From: JABAYQ01 sp042091225
GTDB lineage: Bacteria; Bacteroidota; Bacteroidia; Flavobacteriales; UBA7312
Assembly (NCBI GenBank): GCA_042091225.1
Contig: JBELHW010000004.1
Span: 1 to 64,000 of the forward strand
DNA length: 64,000 nucleotides
Direction: 5' to 3'
This document shows positions 31,681 to 39,723 of this stretch, piece by piece; position 1 is the first letter of the stretch, and each line of letters opens with the position of its first letter. The position numbers and the translations under genes were made by a program. Below the pieces are notes generated by a model. It worked only from the letters and a program-made list of their open reading frames with translations. It was not told where the DNA came from and searched no databases.

Positions 31681-32672
31681 TTAAATCCATTTTATTAATT
31701 TATACAGGAGGAACTATAGGGATGATTAAAACATCCGACGGATCACTGCAAGCATTCAACTTCGATAATTTGAAAAATCAAATTCCTGAATTAGCAAAAA
31801 TAGGAGTTGAGCTAAACAATATCTCTATCAAAAAACCTATTGACTCTAGCAATATGGATACTGAAGTATGGATAGAAATTGCCAATATTATAGAGTCTAA
31901 TTATTCAAAATACGATGGATTTGTAATTTTACACGGCTCAGATACTATGGCATATACCGCTTCATGTTTGAGCTTTATGCTCCAAAATTTAGCAAAACCA
32001 ATAATTTTAACAGGATCTCAACTACCTATTGGTATTGCCAGAACAGACGCTAGGGAAAATCTTATTACGTCCATCGAGTTAGCTTGCGCCAATAAAAACC
32101 CAGAAGTATGTATTTATTTCGAATACAAATTAATGAGAGGCAATAGAAGCACAAAAATAAACGCCAATAATTTTGAAGCCTTCCAATCTCCTAACTTTCC
32201 AATATTAGCACAAGCAGGAGTTTCTATCGATTATACTCCTATTAATTATAAAGCAATAGATGGGAATTTAAAGGTCCAGAAAAAGTTAGATTCTTCTATT
32301 GTAGTTATTAAATTATTTCCTGGAATTCAAAAGAATATTTTAGAAGGAATTTTGCGACAAGATGCTAAAGCTATAATTTTAGAATCTTTTGGATCGGGCA
32401 ACCTACCCAACGAAGACTGGTTTATAGACTTGCTAGAAGAAGCCATTGCAAAGCAAAAAATTATAGTAAATATTACCCAGTGCTTAATAGGTTCTGTTAA
32501 TCATGGAATGTACGAAACAAGCTCCTCTCTAGAAAAAATTGGAGTGATTAGCGGAAAAGACATGACAATAGAAGCTGCAACTACTAAATTAATGACTCTT
32601 TTGGCAAAAGAAAAAGGGACAGAAAAGGTGAAAATTTTATTTGAAAAATCTTTAGCTGGAGAAATGAGTTAA
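31677..32672 (+). CDS. ansA: Type I (cytoplasmic) L-asparaginase
   Basis: A 331-residue asparaginase with no signal peptide, so probably cytoplasmic. The two catalytic threonine motifs are IYTGGTIGMI at the N-terminus and ILHGSDTMAYTASCLSFML at about residues 81-99. PIILTGSQLPIG and EARENL-like DARENLITSIELA also fit. It hydrolyses asparagine to aspartate and ammonia. It is translationally coupled to tatD; tRNA-Ser follows 31 bases later. Confidence 0.93.
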   Translation: MIKSILLIYTGGTIGMIKTSDGSLQAFNFDNLKNQIPELAKIGVELNNISIKKPIDSSNMDTEVWIEIANIIESNYSKYDGFVILHGSDTMAYTASCLSFMLQNLAKPIILTGSQLPIGIARTDARENLITSIELACANKNPEVCIYFEYKLMRGNRSTKINANNFEAFQSPNFPILAQAGVSIDYTPINYKAIDGNLKVQKKLDSSIVVIKLFPGIQKNILEGILRQDAKAIILESFGSGNLPNEDWFIDLLEEAIAKQKIIVNITQCLIGSVNHGMYETSSSLEKIGVISGKDMTIEAATTKLMTLLAKEKGTEKVKILFEKSLAGEMS

Positions 32673-32685
32673 TCAATTCATTTCC

Positions 32686-32693
32686 TATTTTTG
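32686..32693 (+). promoter_or_regulatory. -7 promoter element (TATTTTTG) for tRNA-Ser
   Basis: Exact TAnnTTTG match ending 10 bases before the mature 5' end of the tRNA. Confidence 0.6.
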
Positions 32694-32703
32694 CCAACAG
32701 TTT

Positions 32704-32788
32704 GGAAAGGTGGCCGAGTGGCTTAAGGCGCACGCTTGGAAAGCGTGTATACAGCAATGTATCGGGGGTTCGAATCCCTTCCTTTCCG
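32704..32788 (+). tRNA. tRNA-Ser (anticodon GGA)
   Basis: An 85-base class II tRNA. The acceptor stem is GGAAAGG / CCTTTCC with G as discriminator base. The anticodon stem CACGC / GCGTG encloses TTGGAAA with anticodon GGA, reading UCC and UCU. A long variable arm (GTATACAGCAATGTATC) is typical of serine tRNAs, and the T loop is TTCGAAT. The CCA end is not encoded. It is flanked by its own -7 element and a 12-bp terminator stem. A tyrosine-recombinase remnant lies 125 bases downstream. Confidence 0.97.
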
Positions 32789-32794
32789 CAAATC

Positions 32795-32824
32795 AGAAAA
32801 AACACCCAGTGAGGTGTTTTTTCT
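32795..32824 (+). terminator. Intrinsic terminator after tRNA-Ser
   Basis: Perfect 12-bp stem AGAAAAAACACC / GGTGTTTTTTCT with a six-base loop and T-rich 3' arm, seven bases after the tRNA. Confidence 0.88.
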
Positions 32825-32867
32825 ATTTATAAACCTCGGCTTTTTGCAAGTAGTTTCTTTTTTTTTG

Positions 32868-32875
32868 TAAATTAG
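32868..32875 (+). promoter_or_regulatory. Possible -7 element (variant TAAATTAG) before the recombinase remnant
   Basis: One mismatch from TAnnTTTG; ends 2 bases before an in-frame GTG (32878) and 38 bases before ATG 32914. Suggestive only. Confidence 0.28.
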
Positions 32876-32913
32876 CAGTGAGTTTTTTTCTTAAAGCAAC
32901 TCCACTTTTATCT

Positions 32914-33195
32914 ATGAAAAACCTACAGCTTACAACTGACTTTCTCGATTATAACATCGACATCTACCTGATTAACAGATTAATAAAACCAAGTTTTAAT
33001 GTGATGAAGCCTTCTTTTGCTACACATTTATTGCAAAAGAGAACAGGTTTAAAACCTATTCTGGAATTATTGGGATGTAGAAATTTCAAGACCACGGAAA
33101 TATACACACAGGTATCTACCCAAGAAATTGGGAAAATAAAAAACACTTTGGATGATTTTTATAAATCAGAAAGTTCAACAATACATGCTAATTAA
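32914..33195 (+). pseudogene. Tyrosine recombinase/integrase remnant (C-terminal fragment)
   Basis: A 93-residue open frame whose second half aligns by eye with the C-terminal catalytic box of XerC/XerD-type integrases: KPSFATHLLQKRTGLKPIL, ELLGCRNFKTTEIYTQVS and GKIKNTLDDF. The usual HxLRHSFATHLL is altered to NVMKPSFATHLL, so the catalytic His and Arg are lost, and LGH is LGC. The tyrosine nucleophile in TEIYTQVS remains. Some 200 N-terminal residues of a full integrase are missing, and the first 35 residues here are not recognisable. Position beside tRNA-Ser fits the remains of an element that once integrated there. The frame may extend to GTG 32878. It is surely not an active recombinase; expression is unknown. 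Confidence 0.75.
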
Positions 33196-33517
33196 GGGAG
33201 TATTGTTGAACAAAATAAAAACCTGGCTTTATAGCAAATCCAATATTTTGATGTAACTCAAATTTATTGCTTCCTTTTTGAGCTAACACAACTCTGTTAT
33301 TCAGATAAGAAACTTGAATTGTAGTTTTTAAATATTCATTTATTATAAAATCGTTGCCATAATACAATCCGATATCATTTAAATTATTATTAGAAAACTG
33401 CTCGTTAAAAGAAGTAGTATTAGCAAAAGTATTAATAGTGCCAACACCAATATAAGCACTGTTTTGGCCAATAGCCGTTATGGACAATAAAAGAAAAAGC
33501 AACAAGATATTAGCCAT
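33188..33517 (-). CDS. Small secreted protein of unknown function
   Basis: A 109-residue protein I do not recognise. Residues 1-18 are a signal peptide (MANILLLFLLLSITAIGQ). The mature part has alternating strands (NSAYIGVGTINTFAN, YLKTTIQVSYLNNRVVLAQ, HQNIGFAIKPGFYFVQQYSL) that resemble one end of an outer-membrane barrel, but it is short and ends in a polar SLN, not an aromatic. It may be a shortened barrel protein or a small secreted factor. It ends with TAG and overlaps the end of the recombinase remnant by 8 bases. A one-mismatch -7 element (TAGTTTTA) ends 4 bases before its ATG. Confidence 0.55.
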   Translation of the reverse strand: MANILLLFLLLSITAIGQNSAYIGVGTINTFANTTSFNEQFSNNNLNDIGLYYGNDFIINEYLKTTIQVSYLNNRVVLAQKGSNKFELHQNIGFAIKPGFYFVQQYSLN

Positions 33518-33633
33518 TTTGTAAAACTACTAAAAAAGTAATTTTTTGTTCCTAAACTCCAATATTTATACTAAAATTAAAAGTAAAAAGTTAATGAAAA
33601 GAAAATATCGTTTTTATAAATAATAATAATGTG

Positions 33634-33641
33634 TAAATTTG
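33634..33641 (+). promoter_or_regulatory. -7 promoter element (TAAATTTG) for the exbB operon
   Basis: Exact TAnnTTTG match, 41 bases before the exbB ATG at 33683. The leader is A-rich with no obvious hairpin. Confidence 0.6.
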
Positions 33642-33682
33642 CCATCAACAGAATTAAAACCGAAACTAAATAAATATCAAAA

Positions 33683-34495
33683 ATGAAAAAAATATTTGCT
33701 TTATTATCACTAGCGCTTTGTTTGACTTTTGGGTTAAATAATTTACTATTTGCTCAAGATCAAGAAACAACTGCTACAGAACAAATTGACTCTACACAAG
33801 CAGTAGAAACAGAAGAATTAGTTGAAAATGTTCCTGCTCCTCAAGAAGCAGTTGAAGAGAATAAATCTTTTCACCAAGTGATTAAACAAAAATTCATTGA
33901 AGGAGGTCCTTCTTTTATGGGTATTGTACTACTATGCCTAATCTTAGGATTAGCACTTTGTATAGAAAGAATTATATACCTAAACAAAGCAACGACAAAC
34001 ACTACTAATTTGTTAAACGATATTGAAGGTTCTTTATCTTCAGGAAACGTAGAAGGAGCAAAAGAAATTTGCAGAAATACTGCTGGTCCTGTTGCAAGTA
34101 TCTTTTACCAAGGACTTGATCGTTCTGGAGAGGGAATTGATGTAGTAGAAAAATCTGTAGTTGCTTACGGAAGCGTACAAATGGGTCTGTTAGAAAAAGG
34201 CCTTTCTTGGATTTCATTATTTATAGCTCTTGCACCTATGCTTGGTTTTATGGGTACTGTAATTGGTATGATTGGTGCATTCGACGCTATTGAGGCTGCA
34301 GGTGATATTTCTCCATCTTTAGTTGCTGGAGGTATTAAAGTTGCACTTTTAACAACTGTATTTGGTCTTATCGTAGCAATGATTCTTCAAATTTTTTACA
34401 ATTACATTGTAGCAAAAATTGACAGCATAGTTAACTCTATGGAAGATGCTTCTATTTCTTTTGTAGATATTTTAGTAAAAAATAACATCAAGTAA
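33683..34495 (+). CDS. exbB: MotA/TolQ/ExbB proton channel family protein
   Basis: A 270-residue ExbB-type channel subunit that uses the proton gradient to power TonB-dependent outer-membrane transport. It opens with a signal-like hydrophobic segment (residues 1-24, ending LLFAQ) and an acidic, Gln/Glu/Thr-rich linker of about 40 residues. Then come the three canonical helices: IVLLCLILGLALCIERIIYL, WISLFIALAPMLGFMGTVIGMIGAFDAI and VALLTTVFGLIVAMILQIFYNYI. The GFMGTVIGM motif is diagnostic. It is the first gene of a four-gene operon with an unknown membrane protein and two ExbD proteins; no tonB gene is adjacent. Confidence 0.93.
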   Translation: MKKIFALLSLALCLTFGLNNLLFAQDQETTATEQIDSTQAVETEELVENVPAPQEAVEENKSFHQVIKQKFIEGGPSFMGIVLLCLILGLALCIERIIYLNKATTNTTNLLNDIEGSLSSGNVEGAKEICRNTAGPVASIFYQGLDRSGEGIDVVEKSVVAYGSVQMGLLEKGLSWISLFIALAPMLGFMGTVIGMIGAFDAIEAAGDISPSLVAGGIKVALLTTVFGLIVAMILQIFYNYIVAKIDSIVNSMEDASISFVDILVKNNIK

Positions 34496-34496
34496 T

Positions 34497-34835
34497 ATGT
34501 CAGATTTTTTAATAAATGGTGGGTTAATACTTACCTATTTAATGATTGCTGCTGCTGCCCTTGCAGCTATAGTATATCCAGCTATCTTTTTAGCTAAGAA
34601 CCCTACAAAGGCAAAATCAAGCTTATTGGGTGTCGCTATTCTATTAGTTGTTGCTGTTATTTCTTATGTAATTGCTTCTGGAGAAATTATGCAGTTTCCA
34701 GGATTCGAAAAATTCGAAATGACTTCTGGGTCAACTAAAAGAGTAGGAATGGGATTAATCTTATTTTACTTTTTAGCATTTGGTGCTGTTGCTGCAGTTA
34801 TTTATGCAGAAGTAGGTAAAATATTTAAAAAATAA
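34497..34835 (+). CDS. Unknown three-helix membrane protein in the ExbB-ExbD operon
   Basis: A 112-residue membrane protein of unknown function, one base after exbB and three bases before exbD. Three hydrophobic helices are clear: GLILTYLMIAAAALAAIVYPAIFL, SLLGVAILLVVAVISYVIA and GMGLILFYFLAFGAVAAVIYA. A polar loop of about 20 residues (GEIMQFPGFEKFEMTSGS) lies between the second and third. The N-terminus lacks a cleavable signal. Similar small proteins occur, to my recollection, between exbB and exbD in other Bacteroidota, which suggests an accessory subunit of the proton channel complex (inference). Confidence 0.75.
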   Translation: MSDFLINGGLILTYLMIAAAALAAIVYPAIFLAKNPTKAKSSLLGVAILLVVAVISYVIASGEIMQFPGFEKFEMTSGSTKRVGMGLILFYFLAFGAVAAVIYAEVGKIFKK

Positions 34836-34838
34836 ATT

Positions 34839-35384
34839 ATGGCAAGAAGATCAAAAGGCGCTTCAGAAATCAATGCCGGCTCTATGGCCGATATTGCTTT
34901 CTTGCTACTTATCTTTTTTCTTGTAACTACTACTATGAACGTAGATACTGGTATAGCCAGAAAACTACCGCCATTACCAGAAGAGGAAATTGAGCAAGAC
35001 GACTCTCAAATTAAAGCAAAGAATATTTATATTGTACTTATCAACTCTCAAAACCAGTTATTGGTAGAAGGGGAGTATATAGATATTTCTGAACTAAGAG
35101 CTGGAGCCAAAACATTTATAAACAATAAAGGTAGAGATCCTGAATCTTCTGATAGCCCTCAAAAAGCTATTATTTCTCTTCAAAACGATAGAGGCACCTC
35201 ATACGAAACGTATATAAAAGTACAAAACGAATTGGCTGCAGCATATCGCGAGTTAAGAGATAACCGATCTTTAGTAAAGTTTGGTAAAAAATATTCGGAT
35301 TTGAACAAGAGTAAGCAAAAAGAAATTAGAAAGGAATATCCTCAAAAAATTTCGGAAGCAGAACCTAAAAACATTGGAGGATAA
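34839..35384 (+). CDS. exbD: ExbD/TolR family biopolymer transport protein (first)
   Basis: A 181-residue ExbD-type protein: a short cytoplasmic start (ARRSKGASEINAGSM), one membrane helix MADIAFLLLIFFLVTTTMNVD whose Asp is the proton-carrying residue in relatives, and a periplasmic domain. The periplasmic part is larger than in E. coli ExbD, with an insert around INNKGRDPESSDSPQKA and a basic, lysine-rich C-terminal tail. It lies in the middle of the exbB-X-exbD-exbD operon with 2-3 base spacing. Confidence 0.92.
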   Translation: MARRSKGASEINAGSMADIAFLLLIFFLVTTTMNVDTGIARKLPPLPEEEIEQDDSQIKAKNIYIVLINSQNQLLVEGEYIDISELRAGAKTFINNKGRDPESSDSPQKAIISLQNDRGTSYETYIKVQNELAAAYRELRDNRSLVKFGKKYSDLNKSKQKEIRKEYPQKISEAEPKNIGG

Positions 35385-35386
35385 TT

Positions 35387-35851
35387 ATGTCAAAGTTTAA
35401 AAAAGATACAGCTAAAGATACTCCAGGAATATCAACAGCCTCTTTGCCAGATATCGTATTTATGTTGTTGTTCTTTTTCATGGTTACAACCGTAATGCGT
35501 GAAACTACAATTATGGTAAAACAAACCATGCCAGATGCAACAGAAATTAAAAAATTAGAGAAAAAATCTTTAGTTAGTTATATTTATGTTGGTTCTCCAG
35601 TAGAAAGAATGCAAGCTACTTATGGTACAAAAGCCAGGATTCAGCTTAATGACGCTTTTGCTAATGTAGCGGATATACCGCAATACATAAACGCAGAAAG
35701 AGCAGAAAGAGACGAAAAAGAAATTCCATTCATGACTGCATCAATCAAGGCAGACAAAGACACTAAAATGGGATTAGTAACTGACGTTAAGCAAGAGTTA
35801 AGAAAAGCAAACGCTTTAAAAATTAACTACTCTACACGAAAAACAAACTAA
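35387..35851 (+). CDS. exbD: ExbD/TolR family biopolymer transport protein (second)
   Basis: A 154-residue second ExbD-type protein. The cytoplasmic start is KFKKDTAKDTPGISTAS, and the single helix LPDIVFMLLFFFMVTTVM again contains the conserved Asp. The periplasmic domain ends RKANALKINYSTRKTN. It differs enough from the first ExbD to be an old paralogue; two unlike ExbD subunits with one ExbB are usual in this phylum. The operon ends at a terminator 25 bases downstream. Confidence 0.92.
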   Translation: MSKFKKDTAKDTPGISTASLPDIVFMLLFFFMVTTVMRETTIMVKQTMPDATEIKKLEKKSLVSYIYVGSPVERMQATYGTKARIQLNDAFANVADIPQYINAERAERDEKEIPFMTASIKADKDTKMGLVTDVKQELRKANALKINYSTRKTN

Positions 35852-35872
35852 ACGGTTGTAAATTTATAATAA

Positions 35873-36772
35873 CTAAATCCCCTTTTCTTCAGGGGATTTT
35901 TTTTTGCTATTGTAGAAAAGATAAAGCAACAACGAAACTGCTAAGCAACACATTATTACCATCGGGATATCTCCGCTATTGGCTCCCATACTTTCTATTT
36001 TTTTTGAAGCTACTACACTAGAAGAAGTGAAAATAACAAGCACGGCTAAAGCATTGTTTAAAAAGTGAGTTATTACAGGCAACCAAATGGAGCCACTCCA
36101 TAAAAACAAATAACCAAAAAACCCGCCAATTAAAAACCTTGGGATAAAACCTAAAAACTGCATATGCAATGCGCTAAAAAGAAAAGCACTTATCCAAATA
36201 CCAAAATGAGGATTTTTATTCCATTTTATTAATCCACGCTGAATAACTCCTCTAAACAAAAACTCCTCTCCAATTGCAGGAATAAGAGCAATAACAACAA
36301 GATTGATAACTAAATCAGTATAAGAGTCCATTGCTACAAAATATTCCATAATTGTTGCCGATTTAGCTTCCGAAAGTCGCATCCAGTTTTCAATTTGTGC
36401 CATAAATTCTGGCAAATGCAAACCTTCGTTCCAAAGCGCTAAAAAATTAATAATTGGCAGACAAAATAACATAGAACAAATAGCAAGAAGCAATTGAGCT
36501 CTAGTAAAAGATGTAGAAATAACAAATTTCTTTTCTGTGAGAAAAATAAAAATAATGGAAGAAAGGATAAAAATTCCTATCGAACTCCAAGATTGAAGCC
36601 ACTTATATAAATCAATATTTTGGCCATTAATAGAGTCGGTAGTACCCGAAACAACTACAGGAGTTATGCCAATGATATAACACGGAATAAACGATATTAT
36701 AAGAACTAAAAACAATAACAAAAACTGATTTTGTATTGCTAAATGTTGGTATTTCCCTTTCCAATTGCTCAT
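35873..36772 (-). CDS. CPBP family intramembrane metalloprotease
   Basis: A 299-residue multi-pass membrane protein with about eight helices. The C-terminal half carries the three CPBP/Rce1 motifs: EExxxR in IGEEFLFRGVIQRG, FxxxH in LFSALHMQ and HxxxN in THFLNNAL. CPBP proteins are glutamate-type intramembrane proteases or related chaperones; substrates vary and are unknown here. The last residues are basic (KKKSPEEKGI). It shares a 32-base divergent region with dusB; I found no clear -7 element on its side. Confidence 0.88.
   Translation of the reverse strand: MSNWKGKYQHLAIQNQFLLLFLVLIISFIPCYIIGITPVVVSGTTDSINGQNIDLYKWLQSWSSIGIFILSSIIFIFLTEKKFVISTSFTRAQLLLAICSMLFCLPIINFLALWNEGLHLPEFMAQIENWMRLSEAKSATIMEYFVAMDSYTDLVINLVVIALIPAIGEEFLFRGVIQRGLIKWNKNPHFGIWISAFLFSALHMQFLGFIPRFLIGGFFGYLFLWSGSIWLPVITHFLNNALAVLVIFTSSSVVASKKIESMGANSGDIPMVIMCCLAVSLLLYLFYNSKKKSPEEKGI
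35876..35903 (+). terminator. Intrinsic terminator after the exbB operon
   Basis: AATCCCC / GGGGATT stem with a nine-base loop at 35876-35898, followed by a run of T on the plus strand. The convergent CPBP gene's end abuts it on the other side. Confidence 0.85.
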
Positions 36773-36785
36773 CGATAAAAAGTAT

Positions 36786-36793
36786 TAGTTTTG
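36786..36793 (+). promoter_or_regulatory. -7 promoter element (TAGTTTTG) for dusB-rluF
   Basis: Exact TAnnTTTG match, 11 bases before the dusB ATG at 36805. Confidence 0.6.
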
Positions 36794-36804
36794 CACCATA
36801 GTAT

Positions 36805-37800
36805 ATGAGCGTAAAGATAGGAAATATCGACTTAGGGGAATTCCCACTTTTATTAGCACCTATGGAGGACGTAAGTGACCCTCCATTTAGAGCACTATGC
36901 AAAAAGAATGGCGCTGATGTGATGTTTACAGAATTTATTTCTTCTGAAGGGCTTATTAGAGATGCTGCCAAAAGTGTGCAGAAGCTAGATATTTTCGAAT
37001 ATGAAAGGCCGATTGCTATTCAAATCTTTGGCCATGACATCGAGTCTATGAAAGAATCTACTCGAATATGCCAAAAAGCAAATCCTGATTTTATAGACAT
37101 AAACTATGGTTGTCCCGTAAAAAAAGTAACCTGTAAAGGTGCTGGTTCCGGAATTTTGAAAGACATTCCTAAAATGGTTTCGATGACTAAGGAAATTGTA
37201 AACTCTACAAACTTGCCAGTAACCGTTAAAACAAGATTAGGTTGGGATGATAACTCCAAACATATTGTAGATGTTGCCGAACGATTGCAAGATGTAGGCA
37301 TTCAAGCAATTTCTATTCATGGAAGAACAAGAAAACAAATGTATAAAGGCGAAGCGGATTGGAGTCTTATTGCAGATGTCAAAAACAATCCTAGAATGAA
37401 AATTCCTGTTTTCGGAAATGGAGATGTAGACAGCCCACAAATGGCAAAACATAAAAAAGATACCTATGGAGTAGATGGCATAATGATAGGTAGGGCTGCA
37501 ATTGGTTATCCTTGGATATTTAATGAAATTAAACATTTTTTAAAAACCAATGAAGAACTTGCCAAGCCTACAATGCAACAAAGAATAGATTTGTGTAAAG
37601 AACACTTAAAATTTTCCTTAGAATGGAAAGGACCAATATTAGGAGTAGTAGAAACAAGAAGGCATTATACTAATTATTTTAAACACATCCCTAATTTTAA
37701 AGATTATAGGATGCGTTTAGTTACAGCAAATCAAGCAGAAGATTTATTTAATATTTTGCACGAAATAGAAAATGTATTTGGCGACTATCAATTTCAATAA
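36805..37800 (+). CDS. dusB: tRNA-dihydrouridine synthase
   Basis: A 331-residue FMN enzyme that reduces uridines to dihydrouridine in tRNA D-loops. Family marks are LLAPMEDVSDPPFRALCKK, the catalytic-cysteine loop DINYGCPVKKVTCKGAGSG, TVKTRLGWDD, GRTRKQMYKGEADW and GRAAIGYPWIF. The helical tRNA-binding domain follows (about residues 245-331). It is immediately followed by rluF with no gap between stop and ATG, so the two RNA-modification genes form one operon. Confidence 0.95.
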   Translation: MSVKIGNIDLGEFPLLLAPMEDVSDPPFRALCKKNGADVMFTEFISSEGLIRDAAKSVQKLDIFEYERPIAIQIFGHDIESMKESTRICQKANPDFIDINYGCPVKKVTCKGAGSGILKDIPKMVSMTKEIVNSTNLPVTVKTRLGWDDNSKHIVDVAERLQDVGIQAISIHGRTRKQMYKGEADWSLIADVKNNPRMKIPVFGNGDVDSPQMAKHKKDTYGVDGIMIGRAAIGYPWIFNEIKHFLKTNEELAKPTMQQRIDLCKEHLKFSLEWKGPILGVVETRRHYTNYFKHIPNFKDYRMRLVTANQAEDLFNILHEIENVFGDYQFQ

Positions 37801-38526
37801 ATGAAAGAAACAAGAATCAATAAGTTTTTAAGTGAGGCAGGCTATTGTTCAAGAAGAGCAGCCGACAGGCTAATTGAGCAAAATAGAGTCACTATAAATG
37901 ATGAAGTGCCTCTAATGGGAACTAAAATTGTACAAGGAGATATAGTAAAGGTAGACGGCAAACTAATTAGCAAAAAAGAAGAAAAACCAGTTTATATTGC
38001 TCTAAATAAACCTGTAGGAATTGTATGTACTACAGATACAAAAGTAGAAAAAGACAATATAATTGATTTTATGGGCTATCCTAAAAGGATTTTTCCAATT
38101 GGAAGACTAGATAAAGCAAGTCAAGGACTGATTCTGATGACTAATGATGGCGATATAGTCAACAAAATTTTAAGAGCAAAAAACAACCACCAGAAAGAAT
38201 ATATTGTTCAGGTAAATAAAGAAATAACTCAAGATTTTTTACATCAAATGAGAAATGGTATCCCTATTTTAGATACTGTTACTAAAAAATGTGAGGTAGA
38301 ACAAGTAGGAAAATATAGATTTAAAATCGTTCTTACACAAGGACTCAATCGCCAGATTAGAAGAATGTGCGAATACTTAGATTTTAGAGTTATGCTATTG
38401 AGAAGAGTCCGCATCATGAATATTCATCTGGATATTAATATCGGAGAATACCGTGAGCTAACAAAAAAAGAATTAAAAGATCTAAACGAGCTGATAAAAG
38501 ATTCTACAAGTACATTTGAGCCTTAA
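37801..38526 (+). CDS. rluF: 23S rRNA pseudouridine synthase (RluF-like)
   Basis: A 241-residue RsuA-family pseudouridine synthase. An N-terminal S4 RNA-binding domain (RINKFLSEAGYCSRRAADRLIEQNRVTIND region, shown by its GYCSRRAADRLI core) precedes the catalytic domain with the essential Asp in GRLDKASQGLILMTNDGD. The stretch VNKILRAKNNHQKEY, then GIPILDTVTKKCEVE and QGLNRQIRRMCEYL, matches RluF, which modifies U2604 in E. coli, better than RsuA, RluB or RluE. It abuts dusB, and its last four bases overlap the convergent permease gene. Confidence 0.9.
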   Translation: MKETRINKFLSEAGYCSRRAADRLIEQNRVTINDEVPLMGTKIVQGDIVKVDGKLISKKEEKPVYIALNKPVGIVCTTDTKVEKDNIIDFMGYPKRIFPIGRLDKASQGLILMTNDGDIVNKILRAKNNHQKEYIVQVNKEITQDFLHQMRNGIPILDTVTKKCEVEQVGKYRFKIVLTQGLNRQIRRMCEYLDFRVMLLRRVRIMNIHLDINIGEYRELTKKELKDLNELIKDSTSTFEP

Positions 38527-39719
38527 AATACTTTTTTACTCATATAGTTAGCCGGAATAAAAGATGTTACTACTCCGATTACACTAACGGTCACATAAAC
38601 TAAAATAAGGTCTAGAATCTTTACCTCAACAGGGTAAGCATCAATCACAAAAGAGCCCTGACCCATTCCTAACAAACCAAATTCTAATTGGAGCCAACAA
38701 ACAAATAAACCAATAGCTAGTCCTAAAGCTATTCCTAATTGAGTTGTCAATACACCCTCGAGTAAAAAAATATTTCGAATTGTTTTTGGCTTTGCACCAA
38801 GATTAGATAATGTTTGAATGTCTTTCTTCTTGTCAATCATTAGCATACTCAAAGAGCCAATGATGTTGAAAGAGGCAATAATTAATATAAAGCTAAGAAT
38901 TAAGTAAACAATGAGTTTTTCAGAATTCAAAATTTTATATAAAAATGCATGTTGCTGATAACGATTTTCTACAAAATATTTGTCGCCTATCTTTTGCTGA
39001 ATTTGAGCTTGTAATTCTAAAATTTGATCTTCCTCACAAAACACTTCTATATAGGTAGACTGTAGTGGTTTGTTAAGTATTTTTCTAACAAAAGAAATAG
39101 GAGCTAAAACATACTCACTATCAAAGTCCGATTGTATAGAAAAGACACCAACAGGCACCAAGCTTTTCTGAATGAATGCAGATTCTGCAGCCAATAAACT
39201 TTTCTTTTCTCTATTAGGAACAAAGACTTGAAGCTGGTCAAACATATCTCCTATTCCCATACTCAAATAATAAGCAACTCCCTGACCCACTACACAATTA
39301 TTATTTTCGTAATTGGAAATATAATTTCCAGAAACGAGCATTTTGTCAATTGAATTGATGTTTTGAAAATTCTTATCGACTCCCTTAATGGTCGCAATGT
39401 ATTCTTTATCCTGATAACGCAACAATACTTTTTCTTCTAAACTTTGAGAATACAAAATATCGTTCTGATCTAATGTAGTTTTTACCTCATCGAAAGAGGA
39501 GGTTTTTCCTTCTACAACGCTAATTTTTAAGGCAGGATCGAAAGAATCGTATAAAGAAAGAATAAGCTGACCAAAACCGTTGAACACTGAAAGCACTATT
39601 ATTAGAGCAGCTGTACCAACTAATACGCTTAAAATAGAAGCATAAGATACAAGATGAACAATGTTTCTCGACCTTTTTGAAAACAGATATCTTTTAGCAA
39701 TATAAAAAGCGAACTTCAA
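38523..39719 (-). CDS. FtsX-like permease, lipoprotein-releasing (LolC/LolE-type) family
   Basis: A 398-residue ABC permease with the MacB/LolC layout. One N-terminal helix lies near IVHLVSYASILSVLVGTAALIIVL. A large periplasmic domain follows (about residues 50-255). Three C-terminal helices follow: LIVYLILSFILIIASFNIIG, then GVLTTQLGIALGLAIGLFVCW, then LILVYVTVSVIGVVTSFIPA. The opening FAFYIAKRYLFSKRSRN is typical of LolC/E homologues that lift lipoproteins from the inner membrane. The ATPase (LolD) gene is not adjacent. It starts 4 bases after the rbfA stop and is co-transcribed with it. Confidence 0.88.
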   Translation of the reverse strand: MKFAFYIAKRYLFSKRSRNIVHLVSYASILSVLVGTAALIIVLSVFNGFGQLILSLYDSFDPALKISVVEGKTSSFDEVKTTLDQNDILYSQSLEEKVLLRYQDKEYIATIKGVDKNFQNINSIDKMLVSGNYISNYENNNCVVGQGVAYYLSMGIGDMFDQLQVFVPNREKKSLLAAESAFIQKSLVPVGVFSIQSDFDSEYVLAPISFVRKILNKPLQSTYIEVFCEEDQILELQAQIQQKIGDKYFVENRYQQHAFLYKILNSEKLIVYLILSFILIIASFNIIGSLSMLMIDKKKDIQTLSNLGAKPKTIRNIFLLEGVLTTQLGIALGLAIGLFVCWLQLEFGLLGMGQGSFVIDAYPVEVKILDLILVYVTVSVIGVVTSFIPANYMSKKVF

Positions 39720-39723
39720 TCTA

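Noticed and set aside
32584..32805. Minus-strand open frame across tRNA-Ser encoding a peptide like GKEGIRTPDTLLYTRFPS
   Set aside because: This is the well-known spurious antisense translation of a serine tRNA; the tRNA structure explains the sequence fully.
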